Below are positions 22,133 to 29,440 of a stretch of 49,301 bases of DNA, piece by piece; positions within the stretch are counted from its first letter, which is position 1, and each line of letters opens with the position of its first letter. A program made the position numbers and the translations under genes. The DNA comes from Pseudomonadota bacterium (GTDB lineage: Archaea > Thermoplasmatota > SW-10-69-26 > JACQPN01 > JAJPHT01): positions 1 to 49,301 of the forward strand of contig JAJPHT010000032.1 in the NCBI GenBank assembly GCA_021325135.1, written 5' to 3'. The notes under the pieces are model-generated. The model was given only the letters and a program-made list of their open reading frames with translations, made no database searches and was not told where the DNA came from.

Positions 22133-24307
22133 CTACCTGCGGCGCCGCGCCAGCAGGGCCAGCCCCACGACGAGCGCCGCCACGAGGGGCAGCGCAGGGG
22201 CGGGGACCTTCGCGGAGGGCTCGACCTGGCCGCCGGGCACCTCGCCCGTGGGGGCGGAGTCCGTGGGGAGGGGCACGGGCGTCGGGCCGCCGCCGGTGGT
22301 GGGCTTCACCGTGGGCGTGACGGGCGTCGGCGGGGAGGGGAGCGTGAAGTTCTCGCCATGGGGCGGGACGGGCCCGGCGTCCGCGCTCTCGGTGGTCGCG
22401 GTGGGCAGGTCGCCGCAGTCGGCCGGGCGCGGGCCAGGGGCCTCGCCGGGGAAGGGGGGGCGCGCGAGGTCGCCCAGGCACGCCTCGAAGCTCTTGGCGG
22501 GGAGGCTGGCGACGGAGAGGCCCGGGTAGAGGAGGCTCCGCTCCGTCATGCCGGGGGACTGCTTCACCAGCGCGTCGACGACGGCCTGCGCCTCGGCGTC
22601 GTCGTCGGGGCCCGCGCCGCGCAGCGCGAGCGTGATGAGCGCGCGGCCCAACGCCTGCGGGTCGCTGCGCTCCTCGTAGGCGCGGAAGACGAGGCCGCTG
22701 TCGTCGTAGAGGAAGCCCAGGTCGCCGCCCGCGTGCGACGCGCTCCAGGTGATGGGGAACGTCGCGCCGGATTGATATCGCGCCTGCACCTCCGCGGGGT
22801 CGGGCCGGATGGAAAGGCGCGTGCAGGTGCCCGCGTGGCACGAGACGACCTTGTCGGGGAAGCGGGTCTCCAGGTGCTGCTCCGCGAGGCGCGCGAGCCC
22901 CTCCTGGAAGAAGGAGAGGTTGCCGTAGCCTTCGGGCACCATGCGGTCGACGAGGCCGTGCGTCGTCTCGTGGACGAGGGTGGAGACGGCCTGGAAGTCG
23001 GGCGTCGTCGCGGTGGTGTTGTCCAGGTCGGAGGCGCGGATGCTGATGGCGTTGAGGCCGCCGCTGTAGAAGCCCTCCTCGCCGGTGAAGAGGCCGAAGA
23101 TGCTCTCGTCCTGCGCGTAGGTGAGGAAGAAGGGGCGGTCGATGCGCGCGCCGCCCGCGAAGGCGGAGACCTGCGGCAGCAGATCGCTGGCGTTCTGCGC
23201 GACGACGCGCGCCTTGCTCACGAGGAGGTCGGGCACCTGGACGACGTAGGTCGTGCCCACCGCGAAGCGCGTCCACCCCGAGGGCGCCGCGGGCAGGTAG
23301 GCGATCTCGGCGACGAAGGGCTCGTGCGCGCTCATGCGCAGGCCCGTGGAGTCCACCGCGGCGGTCGTGCGCGTGCTCACGCGCGTGAGGCCGGGCCCCA
23401 GGTGGACGTCAAGCGTGAGGTTGTCGTCCTGGCCCGCGGCCATGTTGATCGTGGCGTTGAGGAACGCGCCGCCGAAGAGGGTGGGCGGGGGGAGCGCGAA
23501 GCTCACGGTGATGGGGCGCGCGCCGAGGCCCGCGTGGGCGGGGTACGCGTGGTGGAAGTCCAGGCGGCCCCCGCTGGGCGCCGCGAGGAGCGGGCCGAAG
23601 GGCGTGGACGCCGAGAGGACGGTGAGCCCCGGCGGGACGGGCACGCCCACCTGGCCGTACACGTCGGTGTCGTAGACGAGGGTGAGGGTGAGCGTGCCGC
23701 CCGTCTCTGTGAGCATCGCGTCGCCCGCGCGCAGGAGGCCCGTGCCCGAGGCCCGCGGGTCGGGGCCGGGGTCCGCGACGCCGGGGGGCAGGAACGCGAA
23801 CCCGCCGCTGATGGGGCCGCTGTTGACGTAGAGCCCCTGCGCGTCGGGCGCGACCTCGGGCTGCGTGTCGACGCCGGCCAGCGTCCAGCCGGCGGGCAGG
23901 CGAACGTGGAGGGAGCTCTCGTCGCCCGGGTTGCCGGAGGCCTGCGCGAGGACGTGCAGCAGCGAGCCGTACTCCTCGGCGGGGCGCAGGAAGGTGAGGG
24001 TGAACGAGTAGGGCAGCGAGACGCCCGCCGTGCGTGTGCGGACCGTGACGGTGCCGTCCGCGTTGGTCGTGTTGGAGAGGAACCCCTTGGCGTCGTGCGC
24101 CTCGACGACGGTGGCGTTGTCGGGGATGGGCAGCGTCCACGGGCTGAAGTGCTGCGCCGTCTCGGTGAGCGTCTCCTCCAGATAGACGTGGTCCGCGTCC
24201 ACGACGTCGACGAGCATGTCGGTCGCGACGCCGTTGCCCGCCGCGGCGGCCGGGGACGGGGCGAAGGCCACGAGCGAGAGCGCGAGAAGGAGGGGCGCGA
24301 GACGCAC
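22133..24307 (-). CDS. Membrane-anchored secreted zinc metallopeptidase (gluzincin type)
   Basis: A 724-residue surface protein. It has a signal peptide (residues 1-23), a long beta-rich N-terminal half with many NxT/NxS sites, then a peptidase domain with HETTH (His446, Glu447, His450) and Glu469 in FFQEGLARL. The spacing HExxH-x18-E is that of M1-type gluzincins, where the WxxEG-like helix supplies the third zinc ligand. A Pro/Thr-rich linker (about 640-695) leads to one C-terminal membrane helix and a RRRR end, resembling an archaeal sorting tail without a PGF motif. It probably cleaves peptides outside the cell. ATG 24307 begins the signal. Confidence 0.82.
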   Translation of the reverse strand: MRLAPLLLALSLVAFAPSPAAAAGNGVATDMLVDVVDADHVYLEETLTETAQHFSPWTLPIPDNATVVEAHDAKGFLSNTTNADGTVTVRTRTAGVSLPYSFTLTFLRPAEEYGSLLHVLAQASGNPGDESSLHVRLPAGWTLAGVDTQPEVAPDAQGLYVNSGPISGGFAFLPPGVADPGPDPRASGTGLLRAGDAMLTETGGTLTLTLVYDTDVYGQVGVPVPPGLTVLSASTPFGPLLAAPSGGRLDFHHAYPAHAGLGARPITVSFALPPPTLFGGAFLNATINMAAGQDDNLTLDVHLGPGLTRVSTRTTAAVDSTGLRMSAHEPFVAEIAYLPAAPSGWTRFAVGTTYVVQVPDLLVSKARVVAQNASDLLPQVSAFAGGARIDRPFFLTYAQDESIFGLFTGEEGFYSGGLNAISIRASDLDNTTATTPDFQAVSTLVHETTHGLVDRMVPEGYGNLSFFQEGLARLAEQHLETRFPDKVVSCHAGTCTRLSIRPDPAEVQARYQSGATFPITWSASHAGGDLGFLYDDSGLVFRAYEERSDPQALGRALITLALRGAGPDDDAEAQAVVDALVKQSPGMTERSLLYPGLSVASLPAKSFEACLGDLARPPFPGEAPGPRPADCGDLPTATTESADAGPVPPHGENFTLPSPPTPVTPTVKPTTGGGPTPVPLPTDSAPTGEVPGGQVEPSAKVPAPALPLVAALVVGLALLARRRR

Positions 24308-24354
24308 GGCCGGCCAGCCAGGCGAGGGGGGAAGAACGTTTCTAAGACGCCACA

Positions 24355-24509
24355 GCGGGGGGTTCGGGGGCGCAGCCCCCTGAAGAAAATCGTCGGCGGC
24401 GCCGCAGCGCCGCCAAACCGGGGGGTTTCAGGGGGGCTCGCCCCCCTGACGTTTCGTTTCCTGGTCAACCGATCAAAACGTCAGGGGGCTGCGCCCCCCG
24501 AACCCCCCG
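24355..24509. repeat. Dispersed palindromic repeat, copy 2 (with an extra half copy)
   Basis: A half unit (24355-24383) is followed by a short hairpin (24393-24413, GGCGGCGCCGCAGCGCCGCC) and then a full inverted unit: left arm 24419-24456, right arm 24475-24509. The right arm reads ACGTCAGGGGGC..CGAACCCCCCG. The same short hairpin precedes copy 4. The region fills the 218-bp gap between two divergent genes, so it must lie near both promoters. Confidence 0.85.
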
Positions 24510-24525
24510 CCATCGCCACGTCCTT

Positions 24526-25392
24526 ATGCCCCCGTCGACATGGCCGCGCGTGCGCTGGTGGGCGGCGGCTCTCATCTTGGCGGCGGCCCTCTCGCCGCGC
24601 GCCGCCGCGCAGGGCCCCGAAGGGGGCTGCCAGGCGCCCATCCTCTCCATGCCCGACGCGCCGCACACCTTCGCGCCGGGCGACGCGTACAGCCTCTCCT
24701 TCGCCATCGAGAATCCCAACGTGCCGCCCATCGATTCGGTGCGCGCGCAGCTGATCACCACCGCGCCCTCGGGCTGGAGCGTCGTCCCCGCGCAGCGCGA
24801 GCTGACGCTGGGCCCCAAGAACGTCTCCTTCGACGCGCTCACCATCACCGCGCCCAACCGCGGCGGCGGCGAGCCCTCGGGCAACATCACGCTCCACGTG
24901 ACGTTCGTCTGCACGACGGGCGACACGCTCACCTCCAGCAGCGCGGACGCCACCATCCCCGTCGTGCTGGAGACATTCCAGGCCCCCTGGCCCGTGCTGC
25001 TCACCGCCTTCGCGCTGCTGGCGCTGCTCGTGGGCGTTGTCGGGCTGCGGCGGCTCCAGCAGGGCGTCGCCATCGTCCCCGGCCGCCTGGAGCGCGAGGT
25101 CGCGCCGGGCAAGAGCGTGAAGTACACCTTCCGCGTCGAGAACCGGCGCGGCAAGCCCCAGCGCTTCACCCTCCTGGGCGTGGGCGTCCCCGAAGGGTGG
25201 AGCCTCCACCTGGCGCTCGACGAGGTGGAGCTGGAGCCCGGCGAGGAGAAGAGCCTCTGGGCCGTGCTCAAGTGCGCGCCCGAGGCCCCCCTGGGCGCCT
25301 CGGCCGCGATCACCCTCCGCCTGGAGAGCCCCCGCGGGGCCCGCGAAGGCACCAGCGCCACGCTCCTCGCGAAAGTGGCCCAAGGCGCCTAA
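24526..25392 (+). CDS. Membrane protein with Ig-like/NEW3 domains on both sides of one helix
   Basis: A 288-residue protein. It has a signal peptide (about 1-28), a beta-sandwich domain (about 29-145, with FAPGDAYSLSFAIENPN and SGWSVVPAQRELTLGP, the NEW3/COG1470 pattern), a membrane helix (about 152-174, WPVLLTAFALLALLVGVVGL), and after it a second NEW3-like domain (PGRLEREVAPGKSVKYTFRVENRRGKPQRF, VPEGWSLHLALDEVELEPGEEKSLW). If the signal is cleaved, the second domain is cytoplasmic. It is a paralog of the next gene, 37 bp downstream. The function is unknown; it may be a structural or envelope sensing protein. Confidence 0.72.
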   Translation: MPPSTWPRVRWWAAALILAAALSPRAAAQGPEGGCQAPILSMPDAPHTFAPGDAYSLSFAIENPNVPPIDSVRAQLITTAPSGWSVVPAQRELTLGPKNVSFDALTITAPNRGGGEPSGNITLHVTFVCTTGDTLTSSSADATIPVVLETFQAPWPVLLTAFALLALLVGVVGLRRLQQGVAIVPGRLEREVAPGKSVKYTFRVENRRGKPQRFTLLGVGVPEGWSLHLALDEVELEPGEEKSLWAVLKCAPEAPLGASAAITLRLESPRGAREGTSATLLAKVAQGA

Positions 25393-25429
25393 CGGAACCT
25401 TGATTGGCCCCCGGGAGCGTGCGCCGACG

Positions 25430-26347
25430 ATGCGGGTCCTCCCTCTGCTGAGCGCGCTGCTGCTCCTCGCGCCCGTCGCGGCGGCGCAGGTGCCCTCCCA
25501 GCCTTGCGGCCCGCTCCAGTTCGGCAAGGTCACCCCGCCCAGCCCCCTCCCGCCCGGCGGCGAGGGCGACGTGACCGTCACCATCACCAACACCAACCCC
25601 GTGACGCCCCTCAGCGTCGTCGTGAGCGCCGCCACCAGCACCGCGGGCTGGAGCGTGAAGACGGGGGACCAGAGCATCTCCAGCCTGGCCGCGAGCACCA
25701 CCCAAACGGTGACGTTCCACGTCGTGGCCTCCAAGGACGCCAAGCAGGACATGGCCCTCTCGTTCAGCGCCACCGGCCAGTGCACGGGCCCCGGCGGCGT
25801 CTCGTGCCCCACGAGCCAGGCGCAGTGCGTCACCACCGCCAACGCCTCGGGCGCCGTCGCGCTCCAGCAGGGCGGCGGCCTCTCCTTCCCGGGCCTCGAC
25901 AACCTGGACTTCCCCATCGAGTACCTCGTCGCGGGCGTCGTCCTCGTCGCGCTGGCCATCGCGATCCCGCTCCTCGTGCGCAAGCGCAAGCCCGGCCTCG
26001 CCGCCGACTGCCCCGAGCCGCTCAAGATGGTGCGCCCCGGCCGCGGCACCTCCTTCCCCATCGACATCCGCAACCCGGGCGCCGAGCCCTTGACCGCGCA
26101 GTTCGAGGTGGGCCCCGTCCCCGAAGGGTGGAGCGCCTTCATGCCGCTCCCCGAGGTGCAGCTGGCGCCCAAGGAGTCGCGCAGCCTCTGGCTCATGGTG
26201 CGCTCCCCCGCCCAGGCCACCACCGGCGCCACCGCCGACGTGGAGGTGCGCCTCCGCAGCGCCGCGCGCCCCGACGCCAGCGCCACCGTGAAGGTCCGCG
26301 CCGAGGTCAACCCCAACGCGGCCGAAGGGCCCACGAAGGTCGGCTGA
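25430..26347 (+). CDS. Paralogous membrane protein with Ig-like/NEW3 domains
   Basis: A 305-residue paralog of the preceding protein with the same layout: signal peptide (MRVLPLLSALLLLAPVAAAQ), an Ig-like domain with PPGGEGDVTVTITNTNP and four cysteines, a membrane helix (about 165-188), then a second domain (VRPGRGTSFPIDIRNPGAEP, VPEGWSAFMPLPEVQLAPKESRSLWLMV). The shared PEGWS motif and Leu-Trp ending show gene duplication. ATG 25430 is chosen as the start of the signal. It is likely co-transcribed with 24526. The regulator pair downstream (26447, 26727) has its own TATA-like element. Confidence 0.72.
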   Translation: MRVLPLLSALLLLAPVAAAQVPSQPCGPLQFGKVTPPSPLPPGGEGDVTVTITNTNPVTPLSVVVSAATSTAGWSVKTGDQSISSLAASTTQTVTFHVVASKDAKQDMALSFSATGQCTGPGGVSCPTSQAQCVTTANASGAVALQQGGGLSFPGLDNLDFPIEYLVAGVVLVALAIAIPLLVRKRKPGLAADCPEPLKMVRPGRGTSFPIDIRNPGAEPLTAQFEVGPVPEGWSAFMPLPEVQLAPKESRSLWLMVRSPAQATTGATADVEVRLRSAARPDASATVKVRAEVNPNAAEGPTKVG

Positions 26348-26410
26348 GCCGCCCCCACTCGGGCCCGATTCTGGCATACTCCTACGGCCTGGGGCGCCCT
26401 CTTTCCAGCA

Positions 26411-26420
26411 ATCTTATGCG
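26411..26420 (+). promoter_or_regulatory. TATA-like element of the regulator/membrane-protein operon
   Basis: ATCTTATGCG lies 27-36 bp before the ATG at 26447, the position expected for a TATA box with a very short or absent leader. It belongs to the CTTATG type seen before several other genes here (minus strand near 9488, 30392 and 34436). Confidence 0.4.
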
Positions 26421-26446
26421 CCCGCGCCCTGCGTCCGGGATCGTCC

Positions 26447-26740
26447 ATGAAGCGCCTGCTCTGGTGGCTCCTCGCGGGATCGCGCGGCGGCGTCAACCGG
26501 GCGGAGATCATCCGGACGCTCAAGGAGCGCCCCTACAACGCGCACCAGCTCTCCGAGGCGCTGCGCCTGGACTACAAGACCGTGCGCCACCACCTGAAGA
26601 TCCTCATGGAGAACGGCGTCGTGGTGGCGCAGGGCAAGGAGCAGTACGGGGCCATGTACTTCCTCTCGACCGCGATGGAGCAGGGCTACCAGGATTTCCT
26701 TGAGATCATGGAGCAGGTGAGGACCGATGGCAAAGCTTGA
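26447..26740 (+). CDS. Winged-helix transcriptional regulator (ArsR-like)
   Basis: A 97-residue winged-helix regulator: GGVNRAEIIRTLKERPYNAHQLSEALRLDYKTVRHHLKILMENGVVVAQG is the HTH with recognition helix DYKTVRHHLKIL, followed by a short wing and helix (YFLSTAMEQGYQDFLEIMEQV). This type is very common in Euryarchaeota. It overlaps the next gene by 14 nt and so is co-translated with a small membrane protein. That pairing suggests the membrane partner senses something and the regulator acts on nearby genes. Confidence 0.9.
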   Translation: MKRLLWWLLAGSRGGVNRAEIIRTLKERPYNAHQLSEALRLDYKTVRHHLKILMENGVVVAQGKEQYGAMYFLSTAMEQGYQDFLEIMEQVRTDGKA

Positions 26741-26999
26741 GTTCGTCCTGACGCTGGTGAACCTCGGCCTCCTGCTGGCCCTCTTCCTCATCTTCCTCAA
26801 GATGTGGCGGCAGACGAGGAGCACGTTCTCAGCGGGCTTGACGCTCTTCGCGGGCGTGTTCCTCCTCAAGCAGGTGGTGGCGATCCTCATCGCGCTGGAG
26901 CCGCGCAACTTCCCGGTGGCCAACGCGCAGCTTCAATTGCTGGCGAACCTGGGCGAGGCCGTCGCGCTGGGGATCCTGCTCTACATCGTGGCGCGGTGA
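26727..26999 (+). CDS. Small three-helix membrane protein coupled to the regulator
   Basis: A 90-residue hydrophobic protein with three membrane helices (about 5-25, 34-53, 68-88). ATG 26727 lies inside the end of the regulator gene, a 14-nt overlap. Such regulator/membrane-protein pairs are frequent in archaea, often annotated as hypothetical. Its 3' end is 15 bp from the left terminus of the inverted-repeat element at 27015. Confidence 0.8.
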   Translation: MAKLEFVLTLVNLGLLLALFLIFLKMWRQTRSTFSAGLTLFAGVFLLKQVVAILIALEPRNFPVANAQLQLLANLGEAVALGILLYIVAR

Positions 27000-27014
27000 G
27001 GGTCCGCGAGAAGA

Positions 27015-27632
27015 GTTTGGCCGGTGAGCCAGGCTCCTCGATGCAACCCGAACCAACGAACCACCGGACCAAACGTTGGGTGATTCGGGAGAAGGACGAA
27101 GCCTGCTGCGGCGCTATGGGGCCGGCATGGCGAAAGGGTGGACCGAGGAGGGCTTGCCGGCCTCGGCCAGAGCGACGGCAGAGAGGGTCCGAGACGTGGC
27201 CTTCCGGCTCCATCGGGCCATCGGACCCCGGTACCGCGAGAGCACCTACCATCGCTTTCTTGCCCACGGTCTTCGGAACACAGGGCTTCGCGTCGAGGAG
27301 CGCGTGTCCTTCGACGTCGAGTTCGGGGGCCTCCGGATCGAAAGGGCAAGGGGGGCCGATCTCCTCGTGGAGGGGGAGCTGGTCGTGGAGGTCAAGGCGG
27401 TCGAGCATCTCCTCCCCGTCCACCGGGCGCAGATCATCGGGTACCTGACCATCTCGGGGATGCCTGCGGGCCTGCTGATCAACTTCAACTCCGCGCGCCT
27501 CGTGGAGGGCTGCCACTGGTTCGTCCATCCGCGCTTCCTGCGTCGGATCGCCGATCACGAGGAAAAGTAACTCCGTGGTCCGGTGGTTCGTTGGTTCGGG
27601 TTGCATCGAGGAGCCTGGCTCACCGGCCAAAC
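27015..27632. mobile_element. 618-bp element with 57-bp perfect inverted termini carrying a GxxExxY gene
   Basis: The termini 27015-27071 and 27576-27632 are exact 57-bp reverse complements, starting GTTTGGCCGGTGAGCC and ending inwards at CCACCGGACCA. Between them lies one gene, a GxxExxY-family protein, and nothing else. Outside the termini I see no direct target duplication. The element has no transposase. It could be a non-autonomous transposon, or resemble the intervening sequences that fold into a stem and carry one small ORF. GC content inside is visibly lower than in the flanks. The 57-bp identity implies recent origin or selection for pairing. Confidence 0.85.
27127..27570 (+). CDS. 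GxxExxY protein (PD-(D/E)XK nuclease-like)
   Basis: A 147-residue protein of the GxxExxY family: the name motif is GPRYRESTY (residues about 34-42), then the nuclease-like core ADLLVEGELVVEVKAV with the Asp and E-x-K pair of PD-(D/E)XK folds, and a conserved end (QIIGYLTISGMPAGLLINFN). The biochemical role of this family is not settled, but members often sit in mobile or intervening sequences. ATG 27127 is used because the fold starts soon after; upstream in-frame starts exist at 27076. It ends six bases before the right inverted terminus. Confidence 0.88.
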   Translation: MAKGWTEEGLPASARATAERVRDVAFRLHRAIGPRYRESTYHRFLAHGLRNTGLRVEERVSFDVEFGGLRIERARGADLLVEGELVVEVKAVEHLLPVHRAQIIGYLTISGMPAGLLINFNSARLVEGCHWFVHPRFLRRIADHEEK

Positions 27633-27642
27633 CCAAGGAACC

Positions 27643-27897
27643 CTAGCGGACCCGCCACACCTCGTCCCGCTCGTGGACGGGCTCCGAGAAGGCGATGGCC
27701 ACCAGCTGCCCCTGGCGCCCTTCTTCGGCCGCCACGTGCTCGACCTCCATGGACTCGACCACCTGCTCGAAGTCGTGGCCGTGCCCGCGGATGCGGATGC
27801 GGTCCCCCACGTGGAGGCTCCCCGCCACGAGGTCGACGGAGGCCGTGCCCGCCCGCTTCCAGACGTGGCCGATGAGGCCGATCTTCTCTTCGCCCAT
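27643..27897 (-). CDS. Elongation factor domain-2-like small beta-barrel protein
   Basis: An 84-residue protein consisting of one translation-factor domain-2 beta-barrel: IGLIGHVWKRAGTASVDLVAGSLHVGDRIRIRGHGHDFEQVVESMEVEHV, as in EF-Tu domain 2, but no GTPase domain is attached. Small proteins of this kind are common in archaea and annotated elongation factor-like. ATG 27897 starts it. It lies just outside the right terminus of the GxxExxY element and is read toward it. The function is unknown; RNA or ribosome binding is plausible. Confidence 0.8.
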   Translation of the reverse strand: MGEEKIGLIGHVWKRAGTASVDLVAGSLHVGDRIRIRGHGHDFEQVVESMEVEHVAAEEGRQGQLVAIAFSEPVHERDEVWRVR

Positions 27898-27954
27898 GCG
27901 GCTTCCTCGGCGGGCGGGGAATATGGGCGTGTCGGTTGTCCACGCCGGGGAGAA

Positions 27955-28710
27955 TCACGCGTCGCGCAGGAGCAGGAGCGCGACCTCGCAGGCGTTCTGG
28001 AGCGAGAAGAGGGGGAGGTCCACCCGGGCGCGGGCGAACTCGTCGGCCTCCCCCTTGAGGCGGTGAAGCTCGGCCTTCACGCGTTCGGGGGACCACTCGG
28101 CGGAGAGGGCGCGCGCGAGGATGGCCTGGAGGCGCTGGAACTTGACGTCGGCGAAGCCCTCGGGCAGGGGCGCGTCGATGGCGGGCTGCTGCCGGTAGGG
28201 CCCCATGGGGTCGACGCCCTTGCGGCTGAAGCGGATGGCGGCGCGCGCAAGCTTGGAGGGGTCGGGCCGGTCGCTGCCCACGCTGCCCGCGACGTAGAGA
28301 CCGGGGAGCGCGGTGGAGCCGTCGGCCTTGCACGGGACGCCGGCGCGAAGCTCGCGCTTGCCTTCGTGGTCCACGATCAGGGGCGGCGCGAGGGCGAGGC
28401 CCGCGCGGTGCGCGATGGCGAACCCGTCGCCGCTGGCCACCCAGCTTCCGCCCGGGAAGAGGCCGGAGACATTGCCCGTCGCGAGGACGACGCAAGGGGC
28501 CTTCAGCGGCTCGACGACGCCGCCGCGCGCGACCAGCGCGCCCGCGACCTCGCCCTTCTCGCTGAGGATGATATCAAGGAGCATCTCGCCGTGCGCCTTG
28601 TCCAGCAGCACGTATGCGGCGTTGTCGCGCGGGTCGCTGGCGAGCGCGCGGGCGATGGCGCTTCCCGCGTAGCCCGTGCCCGCGACGACGACGCCCGTCT
28701 CAAGGACCAT
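27955..28710 (-). CDS. Short FAD-dependent protein related to L-aspartate oxidase (NadB-like)
   Basis: A 251-residue flavoprotein. It begins with a dinucleotide motif GTGYAGSAIARAL, then has CVVLATGNVSGLFPGGSWVASGDGFAIAHRAGLAL (the ATG and SGDG motifs of the fumarate reductase/L-aspartate oxidase family), PGLYVAGSVGSD, and a C-terminal helical domain (FSLQNACEVALLLLRDA). NadB proteins are normally about 470-540 residues; the capping, substrate-binding domain is missing or very short here. nadA lies 1.7 kb upstream on the same strand, so it may serve NAD synthesis, but it could be another dehydrogenase. The gene shows no frameshift. Confidence 0.7.
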   Translation of the reverse strand: MVLETGVVVAGTGYAGSAIARALASDPRDNAAYVLLDKAHGEMLLDIILSEKGEVAGALVARGGVVEPLKAPCVVLATGNVSGLFPGGSWVASGDGFAIAHRAGLALAPPLIVDHEGKRELRAGVPCKADGSTALPGLYVAGSVGSDRPDPSKLARAAIRFSRKGVDPMGPYRQQPAIDAPLPEGFADVKFQRLQAILARALSAEWSPERVKAELHRLKGEADEFARARVDLPLFSLQNACEVALLLLRDA

Positions 28711-28840
28711 GCGGCGCGAAGCTCAAGTCCCCGTGTGAGGGTTTCGGCCTCCGGGGGCCGGGCCGGGGCTTTCCCTGCGCGATGCTGATCCTTTCGTCAC
28801 GTCTTGACGCGACGGGCCCCTCAGCGGAGAGCCCTGACGC

Positions 28841-29371
28841 TCACGGCGTCCCCGAGGGGCTTTGCAGGTGCGACTCCAGGAAGTAGAGCGCCTGGTCGAG
28901 GTCGCGGGCGATCTGCGTGAGGAGGTCCGCCGTCGCGCGGTCCCCCGCCTGCTCGGCGCGGTCGATGGCCTCGCCCACGCCGCGGGCGTGCCGCGCGTAG
29001 CGGTCGGCGAGGGCCTCGACGAAGGCGGCGTCCGTCGTGGGGTTCTCGGGGAACTCGGGGAGGCTCGTGCCCGCGGCCGCCATGCGGACGGTGCCGAGGG
29101 CGGTGCCGCCCAGCGCGGTCGCGCGCTCCGCGATGAGGTCGACGTGCCCCTCGACGATCTCGGCGAGCTTGTCGAAGAGCTCGTGGAGCTGGAAGAAGTT
29201 CATCCCCTTGACGTTCCAGTGCGCGTGCTTCGTCTGCCCGTAGAGGTCCATCGCGTCGGCGAGCCGCTGGTTGAGAACGATGACGATGCTGCGGCGCGTG
29301 TCCTCGTCCAGGCCGTGGCGCGTGGGGTGCATTCGCGGGCTGGCGGCGGTGGCTCGCGCGGCGGCGGTCAT
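28841..29371 (-). CDS. dps: Dps-family ferritin-like protein
   Basis: A 176-residue Dps/DNA-starvation protection protein. The ferroxidase-site pattern is present: KHAHWNVKGMNFFQLHELFDKLAEIVEGHVDLIAERATALGG, with the His, Asp and Glu ligands shared between subunits. It forms a 12-mer cage that takes up iron and peroxide and may cover DNA. ATG 29371 (MTAAARATAASPRMHPTRHG) gives a short basic N-terminal tail of the kind that can bind DNA; ATG 29398 and ATG 29332 are alternatives. It stands alone between the NadB-like gene and a secreted protein. Confidence 0.92.
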   Translation of the reverse strand: MTAAARATAASPRMHPTRHGLDEDTRRSIVIVLNQRLADAMDLYGQTKHAHWNVKGMNFFQLHELFDKLAEIVEGHVDLIAERATALGGTALGTVRMAAAGTSLPEFPENPTTDAAFVEALADRYARHARGVGEAIDRAEQAGDRATADLLTQIARDLDQALYFLESHLQSPSGTP

Positions 29372-29440
29372 GCGCGGATGCAGGAGCGCGGGATGCAAAG
29401 CTCCGTCGGCTACCGGGCTCGGCGCTCGCCGCGCGCGGGC

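Noticed and set aside
21995..24754. A 919-codon plus-strand open frame antisense to the metallopeptidase gene
   Set aside because: It is Arg/Ala/Gly/Val-rich without domains or hydrophobic pattern, the usual antisense artefact of GC-rich coding DNA; the minus-strand gene has a signal, motifs and an anchor.
27001..27640. Target-site duplication of the GxxExxY element
   Set aside because: The flanks GAGAAGA (left) and CCAAGGA (right) share no convincing direct repeat.
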